From: Chiridota heheva
Lineage: Eukaryota; Echinodermata; Holothuroidea; Apodida; Chiridotidae
Length of the DNA stretch: 64,000 nt
Direction: 5' to 3'
Assembly: GCA_020152595.1 (NCBI GenBank)
Contig: JAIGNY010000711.1
Coordinates: 343,501-407,500, forward strand
Shown: positions 10,987 to 21,845 of the stretch, in pieces
Layout of the letters: each line of letters starts with the position of its first letter
How positions within the stretch are numbered: the stretch's first letter is position 1
Notes under the pieces: model-generated
What the model saw: only the letters and a program-made list of their open reading frames with translations
Told to the model about the DNA's origin: nothing
Database searches by the model: none
Position numbers and translations under genes: made by a program

Positions 10987-12486
10987 CAGACCCTAGCTTG
11001 ATTTAAAAAAGGGCAGGGTGCTAGACTTGTTGAGGGGCACATGCGAAGCACTGCGTCTTTTCGGCATGGAGTACTGGGCCCCTTCAGGCTCAATCACATG
11101 GTGAAGGAGCTCTGGGATTTAAGCTATAATCATACCTCAGAATGAAACTTCTGATTGATAAGGACTAGAGCTGTGAACGTTTAGGGATTTTAGTAAACGT
11201 GTACACGCCAAAAAAAGCGAGCGTGTATCGTGTACACGAGTTTAGTACCGTAATTTTCGGAAATACACCAAAATTGCTCCAAAACTACAAGGCGAAATTT
11301 AAAAAAAATCGCGCAACTAGTATGGCAAAAGTATTGATTGCTTTGCCCAAATAGACGCTGAGTTTTGCTTTCCAAATCGTAAAAAGTTTACTTCTACAGT
11401 ACAAATTATCATTTTTATGGAAAATATGCATGGAAATTCAGTTTAGAAAGAACAGATAACTTCCTTTCAATGTCATTTAAACTCAACATCGCGTAACTTG
11501 TTTGTCGTATTCGCTACGGCTTTCAAAGTTCTGTGAAAATCTTGCAAACTAAGGCCTATGATATACCTCGCTGTAAAACATTTCAAAACTACGCCCCCAC
11601 CAGGAAGTTCTGAAATATCAGCCCTCTCAAAAAAATGGCCGCCATCTTTGCGCAGCATGCAGAATTTCAGCTTTGTTAAAACCTTTTTCTGTTTATTTAT
11701 TATGCAATATTTTTTCTTTCTTGCAAAATTTATTTGACTCATCAGGTAATATTTACATGTAAATGTACTGATTGTCACGATTCAAGTGTTTTTTGGTCGA
11801 TGAAACGGGCCTTGATTGTGTGGGATTTAAAGCCCTAAGGCCTAACGTTAGGCCTATTGTTAGTTTCACTGTTTACTGCTGCACATTCGCGGTGCATTTT
11901 ACAAGTTAGATTACTCAGATTTCGGCGAAATCAAAGTGCATAATATCCCCATTCATTGGTGAATACTGCGCATTTGTGATTCGCACATTTGAAAAAGATT
12001 TATGCTAATCGGGTTTACAGTTTGTAAAAAATCATTGATTGGAATTTTGTCAGCCGAATGTGTGTGTGATTCGAATCACCAATATTGATTTTCAACGGCA
12101 AGACACTCGGCCTATAATGTATGAAAAACGATTACTCGCAATGAAAATTTAGTAAACGTTTACAAAATTTGCGAGCGTGTAGCGAGTACACGCTAAACGG
12201 TCACAGCTCTAATAAGGACCATCATGAGCCAAACAGGACAATTGCTTACTATGCTATCATTCTGTGTTCTGTATCCATGTAAGGTATTCATTTATGAGGT
12301 TAATTAAGATTATTAAGTTAAAAAAAATATATATATAAATAGTTTTTTTCTCATGAGGGGCAGGGCGGATCTCCAGCGGGGCAGGGAGGGCCCATGGAGC
12401 GGCAGGGAGGGCCCATGAAGCGGCAGGGAGGGCCCATGGAGCGGCAGGGCGGGCCGCCCTTGTAAAACAGCAAAGCTAGGGGTCTG
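10987..12486 (+). mobile_element. Non-autonomous TIR element B, copy 1, inserted in minisatellite 1
   Basis: Starts CAGACCCTAGCTTG and ends CAAAGCTAGGGGTCTG, an inverted pair, with ATGTG directly repeated at 10982-10986 and 12487-12491. The left arm (GGGCAGGGTGCTAGACTTGT, then CTTTTCGGCATGGAGT) and the right arm (GAGCCAAACAGGACAATTGC, then a GC-rich tail) match 58688-59101 and 60377-61194. The tail at 12356-12462 holds four units of GGCAGGGAGGGCCCATGGAG. The middle is interrupted by the hAT MITE at 11166-12211. Superfamily not assigned. Confidence 0.75.
11166..12211. mobile_element. hAT-type non-autonomous element (1046 bp) with 8-bp target duplication
   Basis: The ends TAGAGCTGTGAACGTTTAG and CTAAACGGTCACAGCTCTA are inverted copies with one mismatch. 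The 8-base duplication ATAAGGAC lies at 11158-11165 and 12212-12219, as expected for hAT transposition. Removing the insert restores the uninterrupted sequence of element B copies at 58688 and 60377. Subterminal motifs GCGAGCGTGTA and GTGTACACG recur at both ends. No transposase is encoded. Confidence 0.9.
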
Positions 12487-12595
12487 ATGTGAGACTAAGT
12501 GTGGGATGCCATTTTTATAATTGGCTGGGTCATATGATATGGGTGTCAATTTGCATGGGCATGCAAACCATAACAGTATGTACTGTTCTAGTTCT

Positions 12596-12780
12596 AGTTA
12601 ACATGATGAATAATTGCCCCAAAATGGAATAGACTTCAAATAAAAAAAACATCTTAAAAATATCAGATATGACAAAAATAAAATAAATAAAAGCAATCAA
12701 TTCTTCTTGCATTGTTACGGGTTTAGCTATATCATCATTGATTTCTAGTTCCTTTATGCCTTATGTTATTCCTTAAATTG
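12596..12780 (+). repeat. Dispersed repeat C, copy 1
   Basis: ATGATGAATAATTGCCCCAA onward matches 43918-44090 over about 170 bases, including GCAATCAATTCTTCTTGCAT. Copy 2 lies directly after repeat D, so C and D may be parts of one larger family. Confidence 0.65.
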
Positions 12781-14634
12781 CTTCTCAATATCTCAGTCAC
12801 TGATAATGGGGAGAAAGAGTTTTATGCTAGGATTTTGTAGGTGTGACAGGGACCAAAGATATGCCAAGAAATAGGATAGGATAATTTAAAAATGATTTGC
12901 ATATGAAAATACAGTAGGTGGACAGTCGTGTGTCACAAATTAGCATGAAAATTTGTATATAATGCCTGCAAATTCAAGCAGCTCAAATGTGCAACCAGAG
13001 AAGAGATATCGAAATTGCTCACAATTTTATGTTTGTAACTTTCCTTTTCCCACTTTTTTGTTTTTATGCAGCAATCGTTATAGCTCATTGTCCAGAGGGA
13101 AGCCAGCAAGGAAATGCAAATAAAGGTGTTAGTGTGATTGCTGAATATTTGGAGGGAATGAACATGTGAACTGTGCCTACAACCAGGTCTATTTTATATT
13201 ATGGTGGAAATGCTTTTTATACTATAGTATTGCAAATAACATAACCCATGGGTTTTATTTCAAGTACATCAGTCATTGGCACATACTTAAAAAGTAATGA
13301 TTATTAGTGGAGTTTGTCTTAATGATGAATTGTCTTAATGATTGTTATGCATAAGGTTCATTTTAAATCTTGGAATGAGAAAACGGCCATCTTTCTGCAT
13401 AAAGATAAGTATCATGTACACTTTTTCAAATCTCATAAGAGGCGAATGATGAGAGGCATACAGTTTTAAGTTCTTTGGGTAGGTAGTGCAGTCTGGGAGC
13501 ATGCCTTTTTGATGGGAATATGGTAACATTTTGCAAGCCACCATTTTGTGATATTTCCCATGATCCTTTGCTATCCTAACATTGAATAAAGCTTTACGCA
13601 TTATTACATATTTCAAACTTGTAATATGTCTGGGAAAAATATCTTTGGAAACTCGTGAAAATACTTTCATTACTGTCATGGCTACAACTTTTCCCACTCC
13701 CATGTGATATGTTTACCACACTGTTTTTGAAATATTATAAATAATAGATAATAGAGCTGGGCTTTTAGGGCGAACAGCCATTATGAAAATTCAATGTTTT
13801 TCAACATATTGATTTTTAATATTTCAAGTTTATAAATTAAAAACTACGACATTTTATTTTAACATCTGAACAATCCAGCTGCATGACTTCAATATTCTCA
13901 TGTGTTATACATGTTCCTATTAATTGGCATGCTCCCGGACTTTAGTGTAAAGGATTGATTTAGCCTGTGGGGAGATAACCAATGTTGAGGACATCATTGT
14001 AACTCCTTAGTGTGGGTAAAGAATGTAAACAATATTTTAGAGTTAAAAGAAAAAAATATGATTTGCTGTTTATGTAAGTTGATTTTAGATAGAACATTGA
14101 CGGAATGCCCTTACATTATCCTCTTTCACAAGTGGAAAGTTTGTAGTTAGGGATGAAAGTTTGAACAACTAACATATTAAGCATTTATACTTCCGGACAT
14201 TTTCCAGCATTTCTCACATCGTACAATTGGCTGTTGTGTGTGGATTTACCGATTGAATTTACCAATTGAATTCACTGATTGAATTCACCAGTAGAACGTC
14301 CATGTCATTCCAAGTTTTTAAATGTAAATTTTGCATTGACTTAATTTTTAATTAATCAAAATAGGCAAATTATTATTGAGAACCTTTTTTCTTTTGTTCT
14401 AATGTAGGTGCTGTAGATGTAACCAATATGATTTGAGAGAAATTTTGTTTTACAGGACTAAATGTAGTTGAAAAACTATTTTAAGAGGCATTAAAATAAC
14501 TTTTCATTGGCTTCAATTGGAAATAAAATTTGCTTGAAATCTCTAACAGAATTTCTCTGCAAACCCTTTGTTTGGAAGCTGCCATTTTCAGGCATATGAT
14601 TGAACAACAACATTGTTTCAATGTTCTGGCTTAA
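12781..14634. other. Mostly unannotated; weak terminal-exon candidate at about 13073-13169
   Basis: A pyrimidine tract ending TTTTTATGCAG (to about 13071) is followed by an open stretch reading AIVIAHCPEGSQQGN and on to a TGA at 13167-13169. This would fit a last exon, but I recognise no protein and no upstream exon. A minor tandem repeat of GATTGAATTCACC-like units lies at 14248-14293. Nothing else is supported. Confidence 0.3.
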
Positions 14635-14700
14635 AGGTATATGGACAGGTAGCGATTTTGCCATAAATATGTTCCTTTTAATATTCTGAACATTTCATTA
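14635..14700 (+). mobile_element. Left end of TTAA-flanked MITE G (truncated)
   Basis: TTAA followed by AGGTATATGGACAGGTAG is identical to the left TIR of the complete copy at 60071. I do not find the matching right end within the expected distance. Confidence 0.55.
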
Positions 14701-16360
14701 AGACACATCTTTTAGAAATTTCCACTCCTTTCTGAGATAATCGCGAAAAGGTGAAAATTTAAGTTCCAAGAAACGGCTGGACTTTCACCATTAAAAAAAA
14801 GGCGTGTGATATAATAATGATAAGGACACAGCGAGGCCTAAAATGCATAATTTCCACAGTGTTACTGTGACACATTGTCCTGGGCTACTTAAAAATATCA
14901 GTCTCCTTCAATCAGACATCAGAAAATCACCTATTTATGGATATGCTAAGTATTTTAGGACATTTTCTCGTGGATAAAGAGGAAATATTGACTCCAGTTC
15001 CGATCCATTATTTCTTTATGATTGGTGAACTCCACTTGTTACGTTAGGTTGTAAGTATTACTGTATGGTACAATGCAACTTTCACATAACGTGAGTGTTG
15101 TACTGTTGTATCCTTACATCATAAAAAAATTAATACGTAATGAATATACGTTTGGAGACTTAAAAATAAGCCAGATTGTTCACATTTTGTGAGAAAGTGT
15201 TTGTGGTGAGTGTTTATTGAGGGCATTTGTATACACCTTTAGTCAGAACTTGTCTTTTAGGTATGCCAGCATGGTGTGTGTGTGTGTGTTTGTGTGTGTG
15301 ATAATGTGCAGCTGTGTAAAAGAATATGCTTACTTTCAGCAACGACTTGCAAACTGTTATTGCATCAGTCCAATGGGAATGAAGTGCAAACCCAATTAGT
15401 GGCCTGTGACCACTTAATCACTTCTAATTTGTTCAAATTGACATTGATTGTTCATTTGATAACTTTTAAGTCAAGATTAATTAATCATGGTGGTCATAAT
15501 AAAAATGTTTAGAGACGAGAGATTTCCTTTTGAACGGCTGCTTGATTGGATTTTATAATCTTGATGGATCTTTGAATTATCTGTAGAATGGCCTTGTGAT
15601 ACCAAAGAAAAACTTACTTCCATTCGGAATAATATCATTAACAAGTTCTCTCACTGATCATCTGGTAATTCAGTTCCAGAAAAGTTATGAAAGGTATGCC
15701 TCTAGAAAGAAATTGACAATTATTAGCCATGACTTTGTAACCACAGTACAAATTAAGTTATATGATTTTTACATCACTTTACTTTTCATTTAGGTCAAAC
15801 AGCAAACTTGCTTAGGTAACAGCGAACTTGAGCCGGGTTTTGCAGGTTATTCCAATTTGAATTTCTGCCCGTTTGGTATTGATTGCTATCTGTATGTTTA
15901 TTACAAGCTTTTGTTTTTTGACTTGAAATATTCTACAATCTCTTTTACAAAGTAAATCAAGTAGAAAGTAATATTATTATTCTGTATCTTTTTAATCATG
16001 TCCTTCAAATAGAAAAGCTATCTGTACTAATGAAAAGAGTTGCTCCACCAATGTTAATCATGTTTCAAAAATCATTTATTGAAAAATCACATACGTGTGA
16101 AAAATCACATATTGGTGTAGATTGAAAGTAGTTTCCGATTGTAGTGATAGTCATTGTAAGTTTGCTAAAGTGAATATAAGACACAAGATTTACTTTACAT
16201 ATATTTTTAAGTTGGAAAAACAGGTCTAACCTCTTGTAACGTTTCAATTTTTAATACATGTTGAAACCGAACCATTAAATGCGTGCGACATCATGAACAG
16301 GCACAACTCCTCAACTACTCCCGGTCTTTGTGTTTATATTTTGTTCCTCTATTTTCTTTG
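14701..16360. other. Intergenic AT-rich sequence with a short (GT)n tract
   Basis: A GT-rich microsatellite lies at 15271-15300. The other open frames are short with no recognisable domain. No gene supported. Confidence 0.5.
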
Positions 16361-16369
16361 GTATAAATA

Positions 16370-16400
16370 TTAGAAATTGCTTGACCACTGAACTAATCCT
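16370..16400 (-). mobile_element. Solo right end of TTAA-flanked MITE E
   Basis: GCTTGACCACTGAACTAATCCT followed by TTAA (16401-16404) matches the right TIR of the copies at 47965 and 53096. A left end is not evident nearby. Confidence 0.5.
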
Positions 16401-16919
16401 TTAATTTGACCCTCGAACACAAGCACGCTCTACCTGATCTTTCAACTGCATGCTGCTGCCTATCATTCTCCCCCAGTTCCTCAATGAATCACTGTCCTCC
16501 CAATCCTTTGTCTTACTCCACCATATTATTTTCATTACTGAGTACCACAGTCATGCACATGGGCAGGGTTTTCTGACCGAAAATGGAGAGAGGGTGGGGG
16601 GAGTCAAAAGTGGGAGGGGTGGCAAAATTAAGGAAGTGATACTGCCCTGGTATAATCTGCTTCCTGGTGGAATTTGTACTTGATTGAACTGCAACAAGAA
16701 ATAGTATATGAGTCTCTTACCCCAAAACTAATTACAAAGTTTGGATGGCTAGGCAGTTCCACCAAAAAGCCGGGTCCTAGGCGCCCGTGACAAAAGGAAT
16801 GTGCTTTCAAACAACAGGACCAGTGAAATGTCTCAAGGAAGGGAGCTAAAATTTTGTCAAAAGCCATAAAATACAATGAAGTGAAATGTCAAATGAATCG
16901 TAGAAAACAGATTTGGCAT

Positions 16920-17310
16920 CGACTGAATTGTCTTTAATTTTGGACCAAACTACCAAACATCTTTAATAATTTTTGGATCATGCAATCACCTTCAATTTAG
17001 ACGACCAAAAATCTTTTGGACCGAACGACCAAACCTCAATAAATTTTGGATCATGCAAATGCCTTAAATTTGGACAACCAAAAATTCTCCATATTTTGGA
17101 CCAAAAATGTTCAATTTTTGACCAATAACTACTTTAATTTATGAACAAACTTTTTCAATTTTCCACCAAAAACCGTCAATGTTGACCAAAACAACTTTAA
17201 TTTTTTTACAAAACTATCGATTTTTGGAACAAATTTGACAATATCAGGCCAAAAGGTTTCAGTTCGCCCAAACTTTAGGTTCAGAAACCTTCAATTTTGG
17301 ACTAATTTAT
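16920..17310 (+). repeat. Degenerate tandem array with TTTTGGACCAAAC-like units
   Basis: Repeated variants of TTTTGGACCAAACNACCAAA and CTTCAATTT at irregular spacings of 25-40 bases. No coding frame. Confidence 0.6.
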
Positions 17311-17416
17311 GGAGGTAAACATACATAAGATGTTTTTGAGGAGATTTGATCATTCTTCTTGATAAACCTTGGTACAAAAGTGCACTGGTCTCTTATCACG
17401 GTTCAAAAAAATATTT

Positions 17417-18135
17417 GTACGGGGTGGGGGGGGGGGGGGGGAAGGGTCGTAAAATTATTGGTAAAAGTTTGCAACATTTTCTGAAAATTGTAGAAATTTT
17501 TCCAAAATAAAGAAAATTTGCTGAAGATCGAAGAAAACTTAACGAAGATGAATTTAAGTTGACCAAAATTGAAGAACATTTCCAGAAAAGTAAAGGAAAC
17601 TTCTCAAAAATATAACAATTTTCACGAAAATCCCGAAATTACACGAAAAGTGAAGCAAATTTTATGAAACAGAAATTCGATGAAATTTAAAAACTAAAGG
17701 AAATTGCATGAAAATTGTAGCATATTTTTCGAAAATGAAAGAACTTACCAAAATTTGAAGCAAATATTCCTAAATTGACAAAAATTCTCGAAAATGTTAT
17801 GAAAATTGAAGGAAATTTTCTGAAAATGGAAGAGTAACTCAAAAATTAACATTTTTCCTTAAATGAAAGGACAATTTCTGGAAAATTGAAGCAAATTTTT
17901 CTCAAAATGAAGAAAATTGCACGAAAATTATAGCAAATTTCACAAAAGAAGGAAATTAATAGAAATTTGAAGAACAATTTCAGAAATTGAAGGAAAATTG
18001 ATAGAAACTTCTTGAAAATTGAACAACCAAATTTTTTGAAAGTGAAGATAATTACACAAAAATTAAGCAATTTTTAGAAAATGAAGGAAAATCTACGAAA
18101 ATTGAAAGACATTTCCCGCAAATTAAAGATTACCA
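17417..18135 (+). repeat. Poly-G tract, then degenerate array of GAAAATTGAAGGAAATTT-like units
   Basis: A G-run at about 17422-17442 precedes about 650 bases built from GAAAATTGAAG, GAAATTTTC and CACGAAAA phrases at a loose period of 17-20. Its right flank (TCAATTCATCAGACCTTCAT and then a G-rich stretch) recurs at 21061-21100 after a second such array. Confidence 0.65.
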
Positions 18136-18940
18136 GAAGAAAAATGGAATCTTGACTTTTCAAAATCAATTCATCAGACCTTCATTATTGAGGGGGAGGG
18201 GGCAGGGGGTACTTTGCCACCTGAAAAAATTATTGGGCCATGTTGTCCCTCTTCCCGCCTCCCCCGAAAATATATTTTACCACTTAATATGAAAAATGTT
18301 ATTATCATTCATGAAACCTGCAAAACGGAAAATACCATATGCAGGGTAGGGAAATCTGAACTATTGAACGTTTATAGCTCCTGCCGTCCAAATGCTTTTC
18401 GTATATGCTTGGATACCATGCAAAAACAAGAAATGAGAGAAAAGATGACCGCAATCACTATCCTAAACATGTATGGTTGGCCATGTGGGTCATAACATCT
18501 CGTAATGTTACACCGAAGTAAAATTAATTCTTGCGTCGTAAAAGTCTATTTCATACGTCTAAAACGTGTCGCTAATTGGCCGTTTCCTTTAGGTGTACGA
18601 ATAGATATAATTTTACGCGTGAAAACTAAATTTATATTCTTTAAAGGAAGTAGCGACCCGTTTAGGTATGAAATGGAATTGTTACGACATCAGAAATGAT
18701 TGTTACGGCGTAAGAATTGATTTTTCTTCGGCGTAAAATTTTAGAAGACGTTATGACCTGTATGGCCAACCATAAACGTGACCTTAGACTGAGGGGACAC
18801 CCCATGGCGGTATGGAACCATCTTACTCTGGGATGATGACTTTTTTCAACATAGCCAGCCAATGGTTGTATTGTGTAAGTTAAAGGGCCTTGGTGTGATC
18901 AAGGAGAATTCCCACCAACTTTTTTAGTGGTGGGGCCATG
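18136..18940. other. Intergenic, no recognisable gene
   Basis: A G-rich patch at 18191-18215 follows the array. The rest has only short frames without a domain. Confidence 0.45.
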
Positions 18941-18947
18941 ATATACT

Positions 18948-19590
18948 GTGTCCTCACCAATTTTTCTTAACCAATGGTTTTCAAAAGGTAATTTGGAACT
19001 CAGAAACGCAAAATTCCAATATGAATTGATGGTGGATCTACAACACAATTTTGACAGCGTAGAAGAATTGTATCGACCTCAATATTTTAAAGTTGTGGAC
19101 AGTGCAATTGCAAATTTGATAGAAATTTCACATCCACCGATCTTATGGAATATGGGCAAATGACAGCTATGCTAATTATGGGCGAGTACAATGCAGTTGG
19201 ACGTTACACTGAATTGGCTTCTGATCTAGAACACAAACTTTAATTTTTTAAGAGGAAATTTTCAGGTACCTACATCAGTGACTCTCATAAAATACATCAG
19301 TGACTCATAAAATATTTGAATCAATGAGCCTGGATGTTGGGAAAATTTTCCCGCAAGTTGAACGATTACTCAGACTCGTTCTTGTAAATCCAGCAAGTTC
19401 CTGCACTGCTGAAAGATTATTCAGTTACCTGAGGCGACTGAAGACGTGGTTACGTCAATCAAGGCTTAACCATCTGCTGCTATGCGATGTCTATAGTGAG
19501 ATTCTGGACAAAATCGAACCACGCGTTATCGTGGAGAAATTCATCAACAACAATCCAGATTCACGAAGGAAAGTATTTGGATGTTACTAA
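18948..19590 (+). pseudogene. hAT transposase C-terminal remnant (dimerisation region)
   Basis: hAT transposases dimerise through a C-terminal hydrophobic domain. The frame at 19300-19590 reads FPQVERLLRLVLVNPASSCT, then AERLFSYLRRLKTWLR and RLNHLLLCDVYSEILDKI, a clear match to this domain in the group with ZMYM-type relatives. The segment just after LKTWLR is short by a few residues relative to the usual pattern. An upstream frame (about 18948-19160) contains SVEELYRPQYFKVVDSAI, the region normally some 100 residues earlier. The two pieces are in different frames with stops between them, and no N-terminal zinc finger or catalytic part remains. Confidence 0.75.
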
Positions 19591-20639
19591 ATATATGTCT
19601 TTGAAGACAAAATAAAATGGACCTTATAACCTGTTGAAATTAATGGAAGGAAGAATTTAAATTGGTGCACTATAGCACACTTTTCATCATACTGTGTGGC
19701 GTGTGGGCTTTCTAAGATGAACGTATACGAGCATGCAACATCCATGTACTCCATGTAACATAAAGTATGATTAGTTCTTATTTTATTCATTTCATCCGCA
19801 AATGTTGGAAATAGGCCGGAAATCGCATTTGCTATTGATAAAATACTGTGGAATGTTGATACTTTCACACTCGGTGATATTTTTTCTGCGGACGCTCATG
19901 TATTTCACCAAATTATTACAAGTCTAAATTTTTAAGTCATGAGATCTAAAAATAAAGGAGGTTTAGAAGCACCTTGCAAGGTCTGGGAAGTGTTATTTCC
20001 GGCGATTTAGGGGGTATATTTACCCAAATTTTCTTCCTACGCTACGCGCCAACTGATGGTGCCGCTTCGTTTAGATATTGTAACGGATCTGAAATTGACA
20101 CTCGCCCGACACGCGTCCCCACCATTATTTATGACGGCTTTGCGCCATTGGGGGCGAGCCCCAAGAAGCTCCGAAGATTTTTCACTTTTGATGCCCCAAA
20201 ATGACTTAAAATCAAACATGTTAAAAAATTATGATGAAAAGAAGGAAATTGAACCGATATAATCTACTAACAGACTACTACTCTAAAATTTGAGAAAATT
20301 CGGGCGCAATAGTGGAATCTAGGGGCGAAGCCCTTGTGCTTGTTAGGGTACAAAGAGAAGTCCCCAGATAAAGTGAATATTTCTAGTTTTTGATCCCTTG
20401 GTTTTTGATGCAGTAAAATGGCTTTTAAGACAAAGACAAAGAAGTGGCAACAATTTAATTTTTAAACAGGTAGGCGAAATATCATGGACATATGCCTATA
20501 TTCAGATCAGAAGCTGTAAAAAAGGGTCCCAATGGATTAATAGCCAAGAAAAGTGTTACCTGCAAACCATGCTTGTAGTTTTCCTCCAATATCAGGAATA
20601 TTGCCTACCACAATTTGATGTAAATTCATCAATACTCGT
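19591..20639. other. Unassigned; somewhat higher-GC block at 19963-20370
   Basis: The 19963-20370 block has overlapping open frames in several phases but no domain I recognise. It contains GGGGGCGAGCCCC and GGGGCGAAGCCC motifs and may be an unclassified repeat. The remainder shows nothing. Confidence 0.35.
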
Positions 20640-21040
20640 AAAGTTTCTTCAATTTTTGTAAACTCTTTTTCATTTTCGGGAAATTGTCTTCAATTTGAGG
20701 AAATTTGGATCAATTTTCGTAAATATCTTTCATTTCGGAAAAATTGCATCAATTCCTGTAAAAATTCATTCAATTTTCGTGAAATTTCCTTTAATTTTTG
20801 TGAAATCTTTATTTTCGAGAAATTGTCTTCATTTTGGGGAAAAGTTGCATCAATTTTCGTGAAATATCTTTCATTTTCAAAAATGTTCTTCATTTTCGGG
20901 AAATTTTTGCTACAATGAAAATGAAAAAAACTTCCTCAAAATGAAAGACTTTACAAAATTTAATGCAAATTTCACGAAAATGAAGGAAATTTCACGAAAA
21001 CTGAAGAACATTTCACGAAAATGGAAGATTTCCGAAAGAA
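20640..21040 (-). repeat. Second degenerate GAAAATTGAAG-type array, mainly inverted
   Basis: 20640-20930 is the reverse complement style (CAATTTTCGTGAAATTTCCTT-like). Orientation flips at about 20931-21035 to ATGAAGGAAATTTCACGAAAA. The right flank shares TCAATTCATTAGACCTTCAT with the flank of the array at 17417-18135. Confidence 0.6.
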
Positions 21041-21400
21041 AAGATGCCATGATGGAATCTGACTCTTCAACATCAATTCATTAGACCTTCATTATTTGGG
21101 GGTGGTACTTGGCCCGCAATAAGATTACATCGCATTACAATTTTACACCCATGAGCCAACAAGGTTTCCAAATTTGCTAACGACCACCCCCTCCCCTCTC
21201 TCCACTCTTGGCTACACCCCTGCTGGAAAATGTTCATCAGTTCAGAAGAAAATGTTTGGAAGAAAAACGACGTTCAGACTTCTGTCTCAATTTAATCTTC
21301 TTTGTTGGGGAAATGCGATGTTCAGAATTGCAGTGAAGAAAATAGAAAAATAGATAATAATTGACCGTTTGTCGGAAAATATTATCTCTTGTCGTATATA

Positions 21401-21590
21401 GTAGAGTCAAAATATGAAAAAAAAATGACCTTACCCCAAAAAAATTGCAAGAAAAGGTTTTTTGGCAGTTTTATCAAGTATGGGGTCTGGAGAAGAACAT
21501 ATCAAAAGTTGGCATCGATCGGATCTCCGGAAAGGGTTTAAATATGAGGTCATAAAAAAGATGGCCGCCGATATAAGAAATCGCTAGAAA
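21401..21590 (+). repeat. Left terminal inverted repeat of the 21401-23995 element
   Basis: Pairs with the reverse complement of 23810-23995. Conserved blocks in order are GTAGAGTCAA, ACCCCAAAAAAATTGCAAGA, TCTGGAGA, AAAAGTTGGCA, CCGGAAAGGGT, TAAATATGA and GATGGCCGCC/AATGGCTGCC. Confidence 0.85.
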
Positions 21591-21699
21591 CTAGGCATAA
21601 GTCTGTAATTTAATAGTTTTTAATCATTTTAATAATGAAAATTATCACTAAAACTAAATATTTTGGCACCAACATAATTTTTGAAACTTTTCTTGGCAT

Positions 21700-21775
21700 C
21701 ATTAATAACGTCAGGACATTATCCGTGATGTCAGGACGTGACCTGGGACGTCATGACGTGATCTATGACGTCAGA
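21700..21775 (+). repeat. Left subterminal GACGTCA/GTCAGGAC motif cluster
   Basis: Four to six variants of TGACGTCA, such as AACGTCAGGAC, GATGTCAGGAC, GGACGTCATGACGTGAT and TATGACGTCAG, within 75 bases. A similar cluster lies at 23655-23715. Arrays of short sites inside the TIRs often bind the transposase, but the sequence shows only the motifs. Confidence 0.6.
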
Positions 21776-21845
21776 ATATGGTTTATTTCTAATATGTGTG
21801 TTTCAGTCCAGATTTAATGGCGCAGGAAGACATTTGATGATTTGA

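Noticed and set aside
10270-11093. Cys/His/Gly repeat ORFs resembling zinc-binding repeats
   Set aside because: Shadows of minisatellite 1. The Cys-His pattern is the translation of ATGCCATGTGGGACAT and is not sustained outside the array.
13335-13703. 122-codon minus-strand ORF
   Set aside because: No domain, no homologue I recognise, AT-rich background frame.
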